Of a DNA stretch of 64,000 bases, positions 63,889 through 64,000 are shown in pieces. The notes under the pieces were generated by a model. The model had not been told where the DNA came from and did no database searches. It saw nothing but the letters and a program-made list of their open reading frames with translations. A program made the translations under genes and the position numbers. Location of the stretch: contig CAXXSX010000002.1 in the NCBI GenBank assembly GCA_963677165.2, positions 2,108,001-2,172,000 of the forward strand, in the 5' to 3' direction. This DNA comes from JAFGXT01 sp963677165. GTDB lineage: Bacteria > Verrucomicrobiota > Lentisphaeria > Victivallales > SZUA-371. How positions within the stretch are numbered: the first letter of the stretch is position 1; each line of letters begins with the position of its first letter.

Positions 63889-63916
63889 TTGCAAACTTAA
63901 TGAAATAGAGTAAAAT
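63889..63916 (+). promoter_or_regulatory. Promoter of tRNA-Leu
   Basis: TTGCAA (63889-63894) and TAAAAT (63911-63916) with a 16-bp spacer, about 57 bp before the tRNA. Confidence 0.5.
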
Positions 63917-63973
63917 ATGACTCCGACGTTGATAGAACGCAATAATTCATTATGAGTTCCATCAGTGGAAAGT

Positions 63974-64000
63974 GCCGAAGTGGCGGAGCTGGCAGACGCG
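63974..64000 (+). tRNA. tRNA-Leu (5' part)
   Basis: GCCGAAGTGGCGGAGCTGGC followed by AGACGCG matches the 5' acceptor strand, D-arm and GGC loop of bacterial tRNA-Leu. The anticodon lies past the window end, so the isoacceptor is unknown. Confidence 0.85.

Noticed and set aside
1..64000. ATAATTATATA as a shared regulator site upstream of several genes (1785, 9760, 23735, 25363)
   Set aside because: The matches are AT-rich -10-like sequence and appear at unrelated genes, so chance or promoter content explains them.

Overview
The window is 64 kb of a bacterial chromosome with no rRNA, no CRISPR array and no intact transposase. It most likely comes from a Lentisphaerota (Victivallis-like) member of the PVC superphylum. 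This is inferred from three prepilin-like proteins of the H-X9-DG type placed beside glycoside hydrolase genes, chimeric GntR/LacI regulators, a type-2 (eukaryotic-like) isoleucyl-tRNA synthetase and many hairpin-rich intergenic repeats. No 16S gene or marker set is present to confirm this.

Layout. 1-4727 (+): a catabolic-looking operon with the tail of a putative MBL-fold hydrolase, two classical SDR dehydrogenases, a type I 3-dehydroquinase-like lyase, an atypical extended SDR and a BASS-family transporter. 4747-8693 (-): uncharacterised membrane, coiled-coil and lipoprotein genes. 8943-13863 (+): a signalling block of a WalJ/YycJ-like MBL-fold protein, a zinc-ribbon Ser/Thr kinase with a membrane anchor, a hybrid histidine kinase homologue that has lost its phosphorylation residues, and a small BamE-like lipoprotein. 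14194-21038 (-): trpS, ileS2 coupled to a zinc-ribbon/coiled-coil membrane protein, and two unknown exported or membrane proteins. 21198-25341 (-): IclR regulator, pseudopilin and GH38 alpha-mannosidase-like enzyme. 25579-27264 (+): CBS-domain family II pyrophosphatase. 27285-32717 (-): an intact Cache/PAS hybrid histidine kinase, then aat-aroE-prepilin peptidase. 32804-37170 (+): GDP-fucose synthase, UvrB and a GH37 trehalase-like enzyme.

37171-39590 is an accessory segment. It holds palindromic repeats, some able to fold as cloverleaves, a STAS-like small protein and a HigB/HigA-type toxin-antitoxin pair whose toxin frame is broken. A 54-bp direct repeat (52/54 identical copies) lies at 37429 and 39517. 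39591-42542: a GH36-like gene divergent from its AraC regulator. 42641-44850: a small anchored protein, murD and ilvH.

44978-55879 (-) is a carbohydrate island made of two tandem modules, each 'chimeric regulator, H-X9-DG pseudopilin, secreted glycosidase(s)'. It also carries an alpha/beta-hydrolase esterase and a secreted propeller-like protein. Each regulator has a near-consensus sigma70 promoter carrying an inverted-repeat operator. 56131-62058 (+): a tandem pair of secreted paralogues of unknown function, an OleD-like SDR and an OppA-type lipoprotein. recJ (-) and the start of a tRNA-Leu close the window.

How it fits together: the cell appears specialised for sensing and degrading host or plant glycans (mannosides, galactosides, xylan-like substrates, trehalose). 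The pseudopilins would be matured by the prepilin peptidase at 30260-31120. The most novel-looking signals are the repeated regulator-pseudopilin-glycosidase module, the phosphorylation-dead hybrid kinase paired with a Ser/Thr kinase and WalJ, and the families of structured intergenic repeats, one of which supplies the 3' end of a coding sequence.
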